Notes under the pieces: generated by a model
Seen by the model: only the letters and a program-made list of their open reading frames with translations
What the model was told of the DNA's origin: nothing
Databases searched by the model: none
Shown: positions 43,861 through 52,037 of the stretch, one piece after another
Layout of the letters: each line of letters begins with the position of its first letter
How positions within the stretch are numbered: position 1 is the stretch's first letter
Made by a program: the position numbers and the translations under genes
NCBI RefSeq assembly: GCF_900091585.1
Contig: NZ_FMHT01000003.1
Coordinates: 3,525,501 to 3,589,500 of the forward strand
Source: Micromonospora nigra
Lineage (GTDB): Bacteria > Actinomycetota > Actinomycetes > Mycobacteriales > Micromonosporaceae
Reading direction: 5' to 3'
DNA: 64,000 nucleotides

Positions 43861-44769
43861 TCATCGGTCGCCGGCCACGAACCGGGTTATGTGCTCGGCG
43901 ACGAGGCAGCCGTCGGTCATGGGCAGCATGTGGCCCCTGCCGGGCAGGGTGACGAGGTGCCCGTCGGGCAGCCGGTCGAGCAGCTTCCGCGTGTCGGCGG
44001 TGTCGGCCTCCTTGTCCTGATCCCCCCTGAGTGCCAGGGCGGGTACCGGGACCCGCCGCGCGGGGCGGGAGTGGTCCGCCCGGACGCTGGCGAGGCTGGT
44101 CCGCGCGAGAACGTCCGGATCGGTGCCGAGGAAGCTGTGCCGGGCCCTGTCGACCGCGGAGTCGGGGTCGTCGGGGGCGAAGAGCAGCCGTCGCCCGACG
44201 GCGTTGGTCACGGGTGCGGCATGACGCATCGGCCGGGCCAGTGCGGCCGTGGTCCGCAGGACGGCCAGCCACAGCCGGATCACCGCGCGCCGTGCGGGAT
44301 CGGGCAGCCCGCGCGCGGGTAGGCCGGGCACGGTGACCACCGCGGCGGCCGATCCGACGAAGACGACGCCGGCGATCCCGTCGAGGGAGTGCTTCGTCCG
44401 GGCGAGGATGACGGCGCCGCCCAGGCTGTGGCCGACGAGCACGGTGGGCCGACCGTTGGTCATTGTCCGCAGCACGGCGGCGAGATCCGCCGCGTGGGCT
44501 TCCAGGCTGTAGTCGCGAGTGGGGGAGTGGCCGCTGCGGCCGTGCCCGCGCAGGTCGTAGGCGATCACCCGGTACTGGCCGGCCAGTTCGTCGATGACCT
44601 GCTGCCACGAGTCCAGGCTGAGGCCGAGCCCGTGCACGAGCACGAGCGTGGGCGCTGCGGGCGGCCCGTACGCGGTCGCGAACAGGGTCGTGCCGTCGGC
44701 CGACCGCAGGCGGACCTGTTCGTCGGGACGGGAGTGGGGACGTGTGGCGGTGTCGGGTGGGGGAGCCAT
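43861..44769 (-). CDS. Alpha/beta-hydrolase
   Basis: 302 residues. LVLVHGLGLSLDSW supplies the oxyanion hole, the nucleophile elbow is GHSLGGAV, the acid is in ALRGDQDKEA and the catalytic His in GRGHMLPMT. YDLRGHGRSGHSP is typical of haloalkane-dehalogenase/esterase-type members. ATG 44769 has no clear ribosome-binding site; the frame could begin earlier at GTG 44787. Substrate unknown. Confidence 0.88.
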   Translation of the reverse strand: MAPPPDTATRPHSRPDEQVRLRSADGTTLFATAYGPPAAPTLVLVHGLGLSLDSWQQVIDELAGQYRVIAYDLRGHGRSGHSPTRDYSLEAHAADLAAVLRTMTNGRPTVLVGHSLGGAVILARTKHSLDGIAGVVFVGSAAAVVTVPGLPARGLPDPARRAVIRLWLAVLRTTAALARPMRHAAPVTNAVGRRLLFAPDDPDSAVDRARHSFLGTDPDVLARTSLASVRADHSRPARRVPVPALALRGDQDKEADTADTRKLLDRLPDGHLVTLPGRGHMLPMTDGCLVAEHITRFVAGDR

Positions 44770-45094
44770 GCAGACTGCCCTACCCACACCGTCAGCCGTG
44801 GCAACGTGTGTCCGCGCGATTGATCCCGGAGTCCGGGGCCGCGGACTACGGGACGGGTGATGAATCAGCTGCGCTGTGCGAGCGTGACGTCGTGGCGGCG
44901 CGTCCCGGTTGGTCGACCTCCCCCGCCGTCACGCCCCGTACCGATCCGGTGACGGCCTGATCGCCCGGCTCGAGGCGGTGAGTGATCTCGTACGTCATGC
45001 AGCACGTGCCGCTCCTGATCGAAGTGGATCCCGCCCAGGGGGGAGGGGAGGTCGGTGGTGGCCGCGGACGGTCCGCGGCCACCACCCTGCGGGC
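44770..45094. other. Gap of 325 bases
   Basis: Between the hydrolase start and the DUF2171-like stop, both on the minus strand. Its frames are short and lack family features. A patch at 44838-44868 could hold a promoter for the hydrolase. I see nothing else. Confidence 0.35.
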
Positions 45095-45463
45095 TCAGGA
45101 CTCCTTGACCAGCGAGTGGCGATAGCTGGTGAGCTGGACGGTGCTGCCGCGTACCTCGGCGATCTCGTCGGCCGGCGCGTAGACGTCGCCCGTAAGGAAC
45201 CCGGAGCAGTCGATCTTGAGATAGCCGCTGCGCAGCAGCCGGGCGGCGAACTGCCCCGGCACGTCCGGTTCGGTCCCGCCGACCAGACCGGCGATGGCGT
45301 CCGACAGTTCTCCGCCGCCACCCTGGCCTTCGGTGGTGACGGCCTGCTGGTCGCCCATGCGTACCAGCTTGACGACGCCGACAACCTCGCCGGCGCCGTC
45401 GATCACCTCCATGCCCTCGCTGACCCGGGCGATGGGCGGGGTACGGCGCTCAGGTGTATGCAT
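45095..45463 (-). CDS. DUF2171/PRC-like small protein
   Basis: 122 residues. Residues 14-35 (VSEGMEVIDGAGEVVGVVKLV) resemble a DUF2171/PRC-barrel start, and the C-terminal half (LLRSGYLKIDCSGFLTGDVYAPADEIAEVRGSTVQL) a matching beta-barrel end; this pair of halves is common to small actinobacterial surface-charge or stress proteins. ATG 45463 has AAAGGGA upstream. Function unknown. Confidence 0.72.
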   Translation of the reverse strand: MHTPERRTPPIARVSEGMEVIDGAGEVVGVVKLVRMGDQQAVTTEGQGGGGELSDAIAGLVGGTEPDVPGQFAARLLRSGYLKIDCSGFLTGDVYAPADEIAEVRGSTVQLTSYRHSLVKES

Positions 45464-45789
45464 GCTGTTCCCTTTCCGGCTCGTCATCGGTGCTCTGGAG
45501 CGTCCCCTACCCACGATTCGTCCAGACTCATCAGCCGCGCTCCGTCTCTTTCCGGTGTCGGCGCGCGCGACGGGGCGGAACCTCGACGTGGCGGATGCAG
45601 GTGGGCGGGGCGTCGGTATCGCTGTACATCGACAGTGGTCTCTACTACCATCGTCGCTGGGAGCCGCCATGCGCTGCTGGGCAGCAGCGCCGTCCACCTC
45701 TCGGACGGCTTAATCGATCGGCGTCTACCTTCTCCGGGGTGGGCACCCAGCGAGGGACACTGGGCGCCGGCGCATCAACTGGAGCATCG
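45464..45789. other. Gap of 326 bases before the LPMO gene
   Basis: It carries divergent regulation for the DUF2171-like gene and the LPMO. GGCTTAATCGATCG (45705-45720) is an AT-rich spot that may be promoter or operator for the LPMO. No CDS was recognised. Confidence 0.4.
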
Positions 45790-46857
45790 ATGAAACTCTC
45801 ACGGACAGGACGCCGTCTGGGACTAGGCGCGGTCGCAGTTCTCCTCGCCTCGTTCACGATGGTCGTCGTCAACCAGGCTGAACCGGCCTCGGCCCACGGA
45901 TCGGTCACCAACCCGCCGACGCGCAACTACGGATGCTGGGAGCGCTGGGGTTCCGACCACCTCAATCCCACCATGGCTCAGACCGACCCGATGTGCTGGC
46001 AGGCGTGGCAGGCCAACCCGAACACCATGTGGAACTGGAACGGCCTCTTCCGCGAGAACGTCGGCGGCAACCACCAGGCCGCCGTGCCGGACGGGCAACT
46101 GTGCAGCGGCGGTCGCACCCAGGGCGGCCTGTACGCCTCGCTCGACGCGGTCGGCGCGTGGACCGCGAAGCCGATGCCGAACAACTTCACGCTGACGCTG
46201 ACCGACGGCGCCCGGCACGGCGCCGACTACATGCTGATCTACATCACCAAGCAGGGTTTCGACCCGACCACCCAGCCCCTCACCTGGAACAACCTCGACC
46301 TGGTACTCCGCACCGGCAGCTACCCGACCACCGGGCTCTACGAGGCCCAGGTGAACGCGGGCAACCGCACCGGGCGGCACGTCGTCTACACGATCTGGCA
46401 GGCGTCCCACCTCGACCAGCCGTACTACCTCTGTAGTGACGTGATCTTCGGCGGCGGCAACAACCCGCCGCCGACGACTCCGCCGCCCACCACGCCGCCG
46501 CCGACGACCCCGCCCCCCACCACGCCGCCGCCGACGACCCCGCCGCCCACCGGAGACGGTGCCTGCACCGCCACCTACCGCAAGACGAACGAGTGGTCCG
46601 GTGGCTTCGGCGCCGAGGTCACCGTCCGGGCCGGCGACGCCGCCATCTCCGGATGGACGGTGGCATGGACCTGGCCCAACGGCCAGAGCATCACCAACTC
46701 CTGGAACGCGACGATCACCTCAAGCGGTTCGTCGGTCACCGCGTCGAACGCCGGTTACAACGGTTCCCTGAGCGCCAACGGCACCACCAGCTTCGGCTTC
46801 AACGCCTCCTGGAACGGCACCAACTCCACCCCCACCCTTACCTGCACCGCCAGGTAG
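45790..46857 (+). CDS. Secreted AA10 lytic polysaccharide monooxygenase with CBM2
   Basis: 355 residues. Signal peptide to ASA, leaving an N-terminal His (HGSVTNPPTRNYGCWERWG) that with the His in VGGNHQAAVPDG forms the copper histidine brace. The AA10 domain spans about residues 36-220 (SLDAVGAWTAKPMPNNFTLTLTD, RHVVYTIWQASHLDQPYYLCSDVIF). A PPPTT linker leads to a CBM2 (about 255-355) with Trp residues on the binding face (KTNEWSGGFGAEV, SGWTVAWTWPNGQ, NASWNGTN). Oxidises cellulose or chitin chains. ATG 45790 has GGAG five bases upstream. A hairpin terminator follows. Confidence 0.93.
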   Translation: MKLSRTGRRLGLGAVAVLLASFTMVVVNQAEPASAHGSVTNPPTRNYGCWERWGSDHLNPTMAQTDPMCWQAWQANPNTMWNWNGLFRENVGGNHQAAVPDGQLCSGGRTQGGLYASLDAVGAWTAKPMPNNFTLTLTDGARHGADYMLIYITKQGFDPTTQPLTWNNLDLVLRTGSYPTTGLYEAQVNAGNRTGRHVVYTIWQASHLDQPYYLCSDVIFGGGNNPPPTTPPPTTPPPTTPPPTTPPPTTPPPTGDGACTATYRKTNEWSGGFGAEVTVRAGDAAISGWTVAWTWPNGQSITNSWNATITSSGSSVTASNAGYNGSLSANGTTSFGFNASWNGTNSTPTLTCTAR

Positions 46858-46864
46858 AACACCC

Positions 46865-46900
46865 GTGACGGGGTGGCGCGGTACCGTGCCACCCCGTCAC
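46865..46900 (+). terminator. Hairpin terminator after the LPMO gene
   Basis: 13-bp perfect stem GTGACGGGGTGGC (46865-46877) with its complement at 46888-46900 and a ten-base loop, starting 8 bases after the stop codon. Confidence 0.75.
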
Positions 46901-47077
46901 GAACCGAGTCAGGCTGCCTCGTCCCCGCCTGTCCACGGAACGCCGACGCCGGTACGCCTCACGTTCGACGGCATCGTTCACGCCGTCGGGTGACCTACGG
47001 CGTGCCCGTGCAGTCCGCACCGGCGGCCCCGCCGTCCGGCTGCCGCACCTTTCGTGGGCGGCCGGACGGCGGGTCGG

Positions 47078-48535
47078 TCACCTGCCGGCCGGAGCCGGGG
47101 AAACGGGGACCACGCGCCGTCGGCGGGCGACCGCGCCGAGGGTGACGTCGACGACGAGGAAGGCGAGCAGGGTGCCGCCGAACCAGGGCAGCGCCCAGCC
47201 GACGGCCACGGTGACCGGTACGCCGGCCAGCAACGCCCACCACGGCAGTCCCCGGACTCCGCCCCGGGTGGGCGCGGTGCCGAGCGGGGCGCGGTGGTCG
47301 GTCCGGGTGGGGCGGCGTTGCCACCACATGCGGTAGCCCCAGACGACGACGCAGAGCAGGCCGAGGGCGAGCGCGGCGAGCAGGATCTGGTTGACCGGAC
47401 CGAAGAGCAGTCCCATGTGGGCCTGGATGCCGAGGCTGCTGAGCTGGGCGAGCAGAGGCCAGTCGGCGAAGTCGCTGCGGGCGGTGACCGTGCCGGCGGC
47501 CGGGTCGACGGCGATCCGGTCCTTGGCGACGGGCCAGGTGTTGTCGACCTGGGTGACGGTCCACGCCGTGCCAGGTTCCGCGGCGGGGCTGATCTCCACC
47601 GGCCCGGCCAGTCCGGCGCCGCGCGCGGTGGCCAGCACCGTGTCGTAGGTGCCCGGGTCGTCTACCGTGCCCCCGGGCGTGTCGCCGTGCTGGTGTTCGC
47701 CGCCGCCGGTGGCGGGGGGCGTCCCGTCGAGGGCGGTGGAGATCGCAGGGGTGCCGGCGCGTAGGGCGTCCAGACCTGCGCCGAAGTTCGCGCCCGCGTA
47801 GCGGGACCAGGTCAGACCGGTGGCGGACAGGAACAGCAGGCCGACAGCGAGCCAGACGCCGGTGGTGGCGTGCCAGCCCCGCGTGCGGCGGACGCCCTCG
47901 CGAACGGTCAGGTCCGGCACGAGCAGGTGCTTCGCCGTGGGGCGGGAGGTGGTGCGGCGGCGCCACCAGAGGATCAGGCCGCCGAGGACGAGCACCCACA
48001 GCCAGCTCGCGGCGATCTCGGAGTAGTGCCGGCCGACCTCGCCCAGGTGCAGGTTGCGGTGCAGGTCGTCCAGCCAGGTCGTGACCGGGGTGGATCCGAA
48101 CCAGGTGGTCAGCTGCCCCGTGACCTCGCCGGTGTACGGGTCGACGTAGACCGTGTGCTGTCTGTCGCCCAGGTCCGGTTGGGAGAACACCACCTCGGTG
48201 GTGCGCTCGCCGATGCCGGGCGTGACGGCGGCGATGCTGCCGTCGGGGTGGGCGACCCGGGCGGCAGTCACCTGGTCAGCGAGGGGCCGGGGCTGTCCCC
48301 CGACGTCGGCGACGGTGAGCTGGTCACCGTAGAGTGCCCGGTCCAGTTGTGGGGTGATCGTGTACGCCAGGCCGGTGAGAGCGGCGACCAGCAGGAACGG
48401 GGCGACCAGGACGCCGGCGTAGAAGTGCAAGCGGGTCAGCAGCGCCGTGAACGGCGTGGGCCGGCGGGCCGGCCGCACGGTTGTGACGGCCTCGGTCACC
48501 GGCGGTTGATCGCCGGGCAGCTCGGTTACTGGCAT
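47078..48535 (-). CDS. PepSY-associated membrane protein
   Basis: 485 residues, four main membrane helices: LLTRLHFYAGVLVAPFLLVAALTGLAYTI, ASWLWVLVLGGLILWWRRR, GVWLAVGLLFLSATGLTWSRY and ILLAALALGLLCVVVWGYRMWW, plus a final pair. Periplasmic PepSY repeats lie between (VVFSQPDLGDRQHTVYVDPYTGEVTGQLT; AWTVTQVDNTWPVAKDRIAVDPAAGTVTARSD). His residues in RLHFYAG, WLDDLHRNLHLGEVGRHYSE and RGWHATTG could bind heme, as in iron-regulated PepSY reductases. ATG 48535 has GGAGAAG upstream. Located near copper-type genes; role in metal reduction inferred. Confidence 0.83.
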   Translation of the reverse strand: MPVTELPGDQPPVTEAVTTVRPARRPTPFTALLTRLHFYAGVLVAPFLLVAALTGLAYTITPQLDRALYGDQLTVADVGGQPRPLADQVTAARVAHPDGSIAAVTPGIGERTTEVVFSQPDLGDRQHTVYVDPYTGEVTGQLTTWFGSTPVTTWLDDLHRNLHLGEVGRHYSEIAASWLWVLVLGGLILWWRRRTTSRPTAKHLLVPDLTVREGVRRTRGWHATTGVWLAVGLLFLSATGLTWSRYAGANFGAGLDALRAGTPAISTALDGTPPATGGGEHQHGDTPGGTVDDPGTYDTVLATARGAGLAGPVEISPAAEPGTAWTVTQVDNTWPVAKDRIAVDPAAGTVTARSDFADWPLLAQLSSLGIQAHMGLLFGPVNQILLAALALGLLCVVVWGYRMWWQRRPTRTDHRAPLGTAPTRGGVRGLPWWALLAGVPVTVAVGWALPWFGGTLLAFLVVDVTLGAVARRRRVVPVSPAPAGR

Positions 48536-48747
48536 CGACTTCTCCGATCGAAATTGAAGGTTTTGGGTCGAGTGGCTCGTGCCCGTCGAGCCATCGGCTG
48601 CCCGGTCGCCGACTCCCGGTGAGGTAGTCGGCCAGCGGCCTGAGAAAGTTCCCGACTGGTCAGGTCTGTCGCCCGGTTCGTCCTCCGGGGTCACCCTGCT
48701 GCTCTGCCGGTCTGGGCGAGAGCGTTCGGGGTACCGACCACCGGCGG

Positions 48748-48888
48748 TCAGGAAGCCCGGGTGGCCCGGCGGCGGGTCAGGACGACCGCTCCGGCAGCGA
48801 TGATCATGAGCAGGAGGATCCCACCGCCGATCAGGATCGACGCCTGGGGGCCGTCGTCGGAGTCGCGGGTCGCGGCAGCTGCACGTAA
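48748..48888 (-). pseudogene. C-terminal remnant of a CopC/YcnI-like membrane-anchored protein
   Basis: Outside any listed long frame, the minus strand reads DSDDGPQASILIGGGILLLM followed by IIAAGAVVLTRRRATRAS and TGA (48748-48750). This is a Ser/Asp-rich stalk, one membrane helix and a basic tail, as ends CopC or YcnI-type copper proteins. An in-frame stop closes the reading frame just upstream and there is no start codon, so only the 3' end survives. It sits between a PepSY protein and a multicopper oxidase, which fits a former copper gene. Confidence 0.45.
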
Positions 48889-49031
48889 CCCTTAATCACG
48901 AAGGACCGGGCTGAGTGTGCGGTCAATAGGGGTCTTCTCCCGATGGGATTCCCGGCATCATCGCGTGTGACGACCGCGCGGTCCACCGGCGGTTGCCGGA
49001 CTCCCGCGAACCTTTCGGGGAAGGAGCTGCC

Positions 49032-50495
49032 TTGTTCACTCGTCGTCAACTGCTGCGCTTCGGCGCGGCGTCGGGCATCGCCGGGGCGACCGGTGGCCTG
49101 GCCGGCCTGGCCGGACAGTTCGGCGCGGCACCCGCAACGGCACGGGTCGCCGCACCGGCAGCCACGCCCGTGACCCCGTTCACCGTCCCGATGACCGTGC
49201 CGCAGACCCTGCGCCCGGTGCTGCGGACCGCCACCACCGACTACTACTCGGTCACCATGCACCGGAGGCGATTGGAGATCGTGCCGGGCAGCCGCACCGA
49301 GGTGTACACCTACAACGGTGACCTGCCCGGCCCGACGATCCGCGCCTTCTCGGGCCGGCGGGTGGTGGTACGCCAGCGCAACCGGCTGCACATGCCCACG
49401 GCGGTGCACCTGCACGGCGGTGCCACCGCCCCCGAGGACGACGGCTCAGGCCAGGCCGTGATTCCACCCGGCGGCGAGCGGGTCTACACCTATCCGAACC
49501 GGCAGCCGCACGCGACGCTCTGGATGCACGACCACACCCACCACATGGAGGCCGAGCACCTCTACCGGGGCCTGTCCAGCCTCTATCTGCTCACCGACCG
49601 CACCGAGAGGGCACTTTCACTGCCCCGAGGTCGATTCGATGTCCCGCTGGTGCTCCGCGACGCGCATCTGGACGCCGACGCCCAGTTGGTCTGGAACATG
49701 GACGACGCCGACAACCGGACCACCCTGCTGGTCAACGGGCGGCCGTGGCCGCGCTTCGAGGTGCAGGCCCGCCGCTACCGCTTCCGCCTGGTCAACTCCA
49801 GCAACCTGCGGTTCTTCCTGCTGCGGCTCGCCGACGGCGGAGACCTCACGGTGATCGGCTCCGACGGCGGCCTGCTGGAGGCGCCGGTGACCATGCCATA
49901 CCTGATGATCTCACCCGGCGAACGACTCGACGTGGTGGTCGACTTCGCCCGCTACCAGCCGGGCACCTCCGTGGTGCTGCAGAACCTGATGGGACCCGGT
50001 CCGGCCGAGATGGTCGGCCAGGTGATGCGCTTCGACGTCGTACCGGCGAAGAGGCCGGACCGCACGTCGGTGCCGCAGCGGCTACGTAGCCTGCCGCCGC
50101 TGCCCACACCGACCGTGCGCCGCAGCATCGAGTTGCGGATGGACGAGCCGGGCTCCGGTGGACACCAGGCGTACATCGACGGGAAGGTCTTCGATCCGGC
50201 CCGGATCGACACCACCATCGCCTGGGGCAGCACCGAGGAGTGGACGGTGACCAACGCCAACGTCTTCATGCCGCACAACTTCCACATGCACCTGGTGCAG
50301 TTCCGGGTGCTCGACCGTAACGGCGCACCGCCCGATCCCACCGAGTCCGGCCTGAAGGACACCGTGATCGTCTGGCCCGGACAGAGCGTGCGGCTGCAGG
50401 CCACCTTCGACACCTGGCGCGGCGTCTACCCGTATCACTGCCACATGGTCGACCACAGCGCGATGGGCATGATGGCCAATCTCAGGATCGTCTGA
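49032..50495 (+). CDS. Tat-exported multicopper oxidase
   Basis: 487 residues. TTRRQLLRFGAASG-like Tat signal (FTRRQLLRFGAASGIAGAT). The three copper-motif clusters are intact: HLHGGATAPED, WMHDHTHHMEAEHL, and at the C terminus PHNFHMHLVQF and YHCHMVDHSAMGMM, giving the type 1 and trinuclear sites. The type 1 axial ligand is Met. Resembles CueO/CotA-like oxidases of phenols or Cu(I). Start is TTG 49032, six bases after AAGGAG (49020-49025); no ATG fits the signal peptide. A copper-detoxification or laccase role is plausible. Confidence 0.9.
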   Translation: MFTRRQLLRFGAASGIAGATGGLAGLAGQFGAAPATARVAAPAATPVTPFTVPMTVPQTLRPVLRTATTDYYSVTMHRRRLEIVPGSRTEVYTYNGDLPGPTIRAFSGRRVVVRQRNRLHMPTAVHLHGGATAPEDDGSGQAVIPPGGERVYTYPNRQPHATLWMHDHTHHMEAEHLYRGLSSLYLLTDRTERALSLPRGRFDVPLVLRDAHLDADAQLVWNMDDADNRTTLLVNGRPWPRFEVQARRYRFRLVNSSNLRFFLLRLADGGDLTVIGSDGGLLEAPVTMPYLMISPGERLDVVVDFARYQPGTSVVLQNLMGPGPAEMVGQVMRFDVVPAKRPDRTSVPQRLRSLPPLPTPTVRRSIELRMDEPGSGGHQAYIDGKVFDPARIDTTIAWGSTEEWTVTNANVFMPHNFHMHLVQFRVLDRNGAPPDPTESGLKDTVIVWPGQSVRLQATFDTWRGVYPYHCHMVDHSAMGMMANLRIV

Positions 50496-50700
50496 TCCCA
50501 CGCGCAGTCGCATCCTGGGCAGGCCAGAGCAGCACCGCCTGACAGGTGCGGCTGCGTGGGACGCCCGGCCCGCGCTGATGACGCCCCTACACCCTCGTGC
50601 AGGCCGAAGCCCGACACCGCGCCCACGCGAACGGTGGTGCTGCCGACCGGCCGGGCAGAGCCGGCAACGGTTGCCGACGTGACCGGTTGCGGACTGCCGG

Positions 50701-51321
50701 TCAACCGCCGAGGGCGGCGAAGGCCACCGCACCGAGGCCGGCCAGCGGCACCGCCACGGCTGCGGTGAGCAGTCGCACCCGGGCAGGGCCGCCCGCCAGT
50801 ACGATCAGCAGCGCGGCGAGCCCGAGGTCGATGGCCACGTTCCACCACGCACCCGGATAGCCGGACCGCGCCTTGCCAGCGAAGCGCAGTGCCTCCTCGG
50901 CGAACACGGCCGCCGGCAGCGCGGCACCCACGATCCGCCGCCACCCGGCGGTTCGGGCCCAGGTGCCGCCGACGCCGAACACCACGCCGGCGATCACACC
51001 CAGCGCCATCCAGAGCAGCGAGGCGGGCGCCCCGATCACGGCCGGATCGTCGCCCTGGATCAGCGTCGCCGTCAGGTAGTAGCTGGGCACCGCGACGACG
51101 AGCAGGACGCTGGCGGCCACGGCCGCCCGCAGCGCGCCCGACCGGATCCACCAGCCGAGCGCGAACGCGGCGACCGCCCAGGTGGCAGTGGAGTTGCCGA
51201 GTTCGGCGAACGGGAACGGCACCCATTTGATCCAGACGAAGTCGAGGAAGCCAAGCAGGAGACCAGCGCTGGGGACGACGAGTGTCAGAGTGCGAGGTGA
51301 GGGCGGCATGGCGGCGAGCAT
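50701..51321 (-). CDS. DUF6518-like membrane protein
   Basis: 206 residues, about six helices (TLVVPSAGLLLGFLDFVWIKW, TWAVAAFALGWWI, AAVAASVLLVVAVPSYYLTATL, ASLLWMALGVIAGVVFGVGGTWA, NVAIDLGLAALLIVLA, LLTAAVAVPLAGLGAVAFAALGG). FAEEALRFAGK is between helices. Resembles a family of small actinobacterial integral membrane proteins without known function. ATG 51309 is an alternative start. Confidence 0.65.
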   Translation of the reverse strand: MLAAMPPSPRTLTLVVPSAGLLLGFLDFVWIKWVPFPFAELGNSTATWAVAAFALGWWIRSGALRAAVAASVLLVVAVPSYYLTATLIQGDDPAVIGAPASLLWMALGVIAGVVFGVGGTWARTAGWRRIVGAALPAAVFAEEALRFAGKARSGYPGAWWNVAIDLGLAALLIVLAGGPARVRLLTAAVAVPLAGLGAVAFAALGG

Positions 51322-51393
51322 ACTCAGTATGGTCGGCTCCCTGTCCAGCCGGTCAGCGCAGTGTGGCCTGGGCCATCACGCTGACAGGTCAGC

Positions 51394-51960
51394 GTGTTCG
51401 GCAGACGCAGGCGTCGCGGCAAGGGCGGCCCACCCGTGCACGACGACCTGGTCCCGTTCTTTGCCCTGCCGGAGCCGGATGACGACGACGAGTATCCGGC
51501 CAGGGTGGTGTGGACGCCGCCGGGTGTCGAGTTGGGCGAACTCGCCGCCCCTGACGATCTGGTGGCGTTCGCAGCGGAGTGGTCGGCGGACTACGGCCGG
51601 CCGGGGCTGTTCGACCCGGTGCGCGTGTGCTTCGAGACGGAGCTGGTCCTGCCGCACGCGTTCGACGTGGTCGAGGCGGGTACCGGGTATGACGATCCGA
51701 CCATGGTGGTGCTGCTTGCCTTCGGTGAGATGACGGCGCTGAGGTCTGGTGAGGCGCGGATCCTGGGCTGGCCGGACTGGGGTCAGGACAGCGTCGCTTC
51801 ACCGAACGAACGGTTGCTGCTGCAGATCAGGTGCGCGCATCCAGCTGAGGATCCGGTGGGTGTCTGCTTCGGCGACGGTGCCTTCACGTTCCTGGTCGAC
51901 GAGAATGATCTTGCCGAGAGTGACTGGGACGCTGTCCGGGTCCACTACGAGTGCGGCTAG
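51394..51960 (+). CDS. DUF1963 (YwqG)-like protein
   Basis: 188 residues. The C-terminal part (ARILGWPDWGQDSVASPNERLLLQIRCAHPAEDPVGVCFGDGAFTFLVDENDLAESDWDAVRVHYECG) follows the DUF1963 pattern of LGxPxxxQ, LLLQ and a G-D-x-x-x-F-F strand. The N-terminal half is short compared with complete members (about 250-300 residues). GTG 51394 opens the frame; GTG 51436 is an alternative. Function unknown. Confidence 0.6.
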   Translation: MFGRRRRRGKGGPPVHDDLVPFFALPEPDDDDEYPARVVWTPPGVELGELAAPDDLVAFAAEWSADYGRPGLFDPVRVCFETELVLPHAFDVVEAGTGYDDPTMVVLLAFGEMTALRSGEARILGWPDWGQDSVASPNERLLLQIRCAHPAEDPVGVCFGDGAFTFLVDENDLAESDWDAVRVHYECG

Positions 51961-52037
51961 GACTGCCGGGCCGGCGCCTGCTTCGGCTCAGAACGCGCAC
52001 GTCAACGATCGCCCCGGTCGTCGACGGGACCCCTCTC

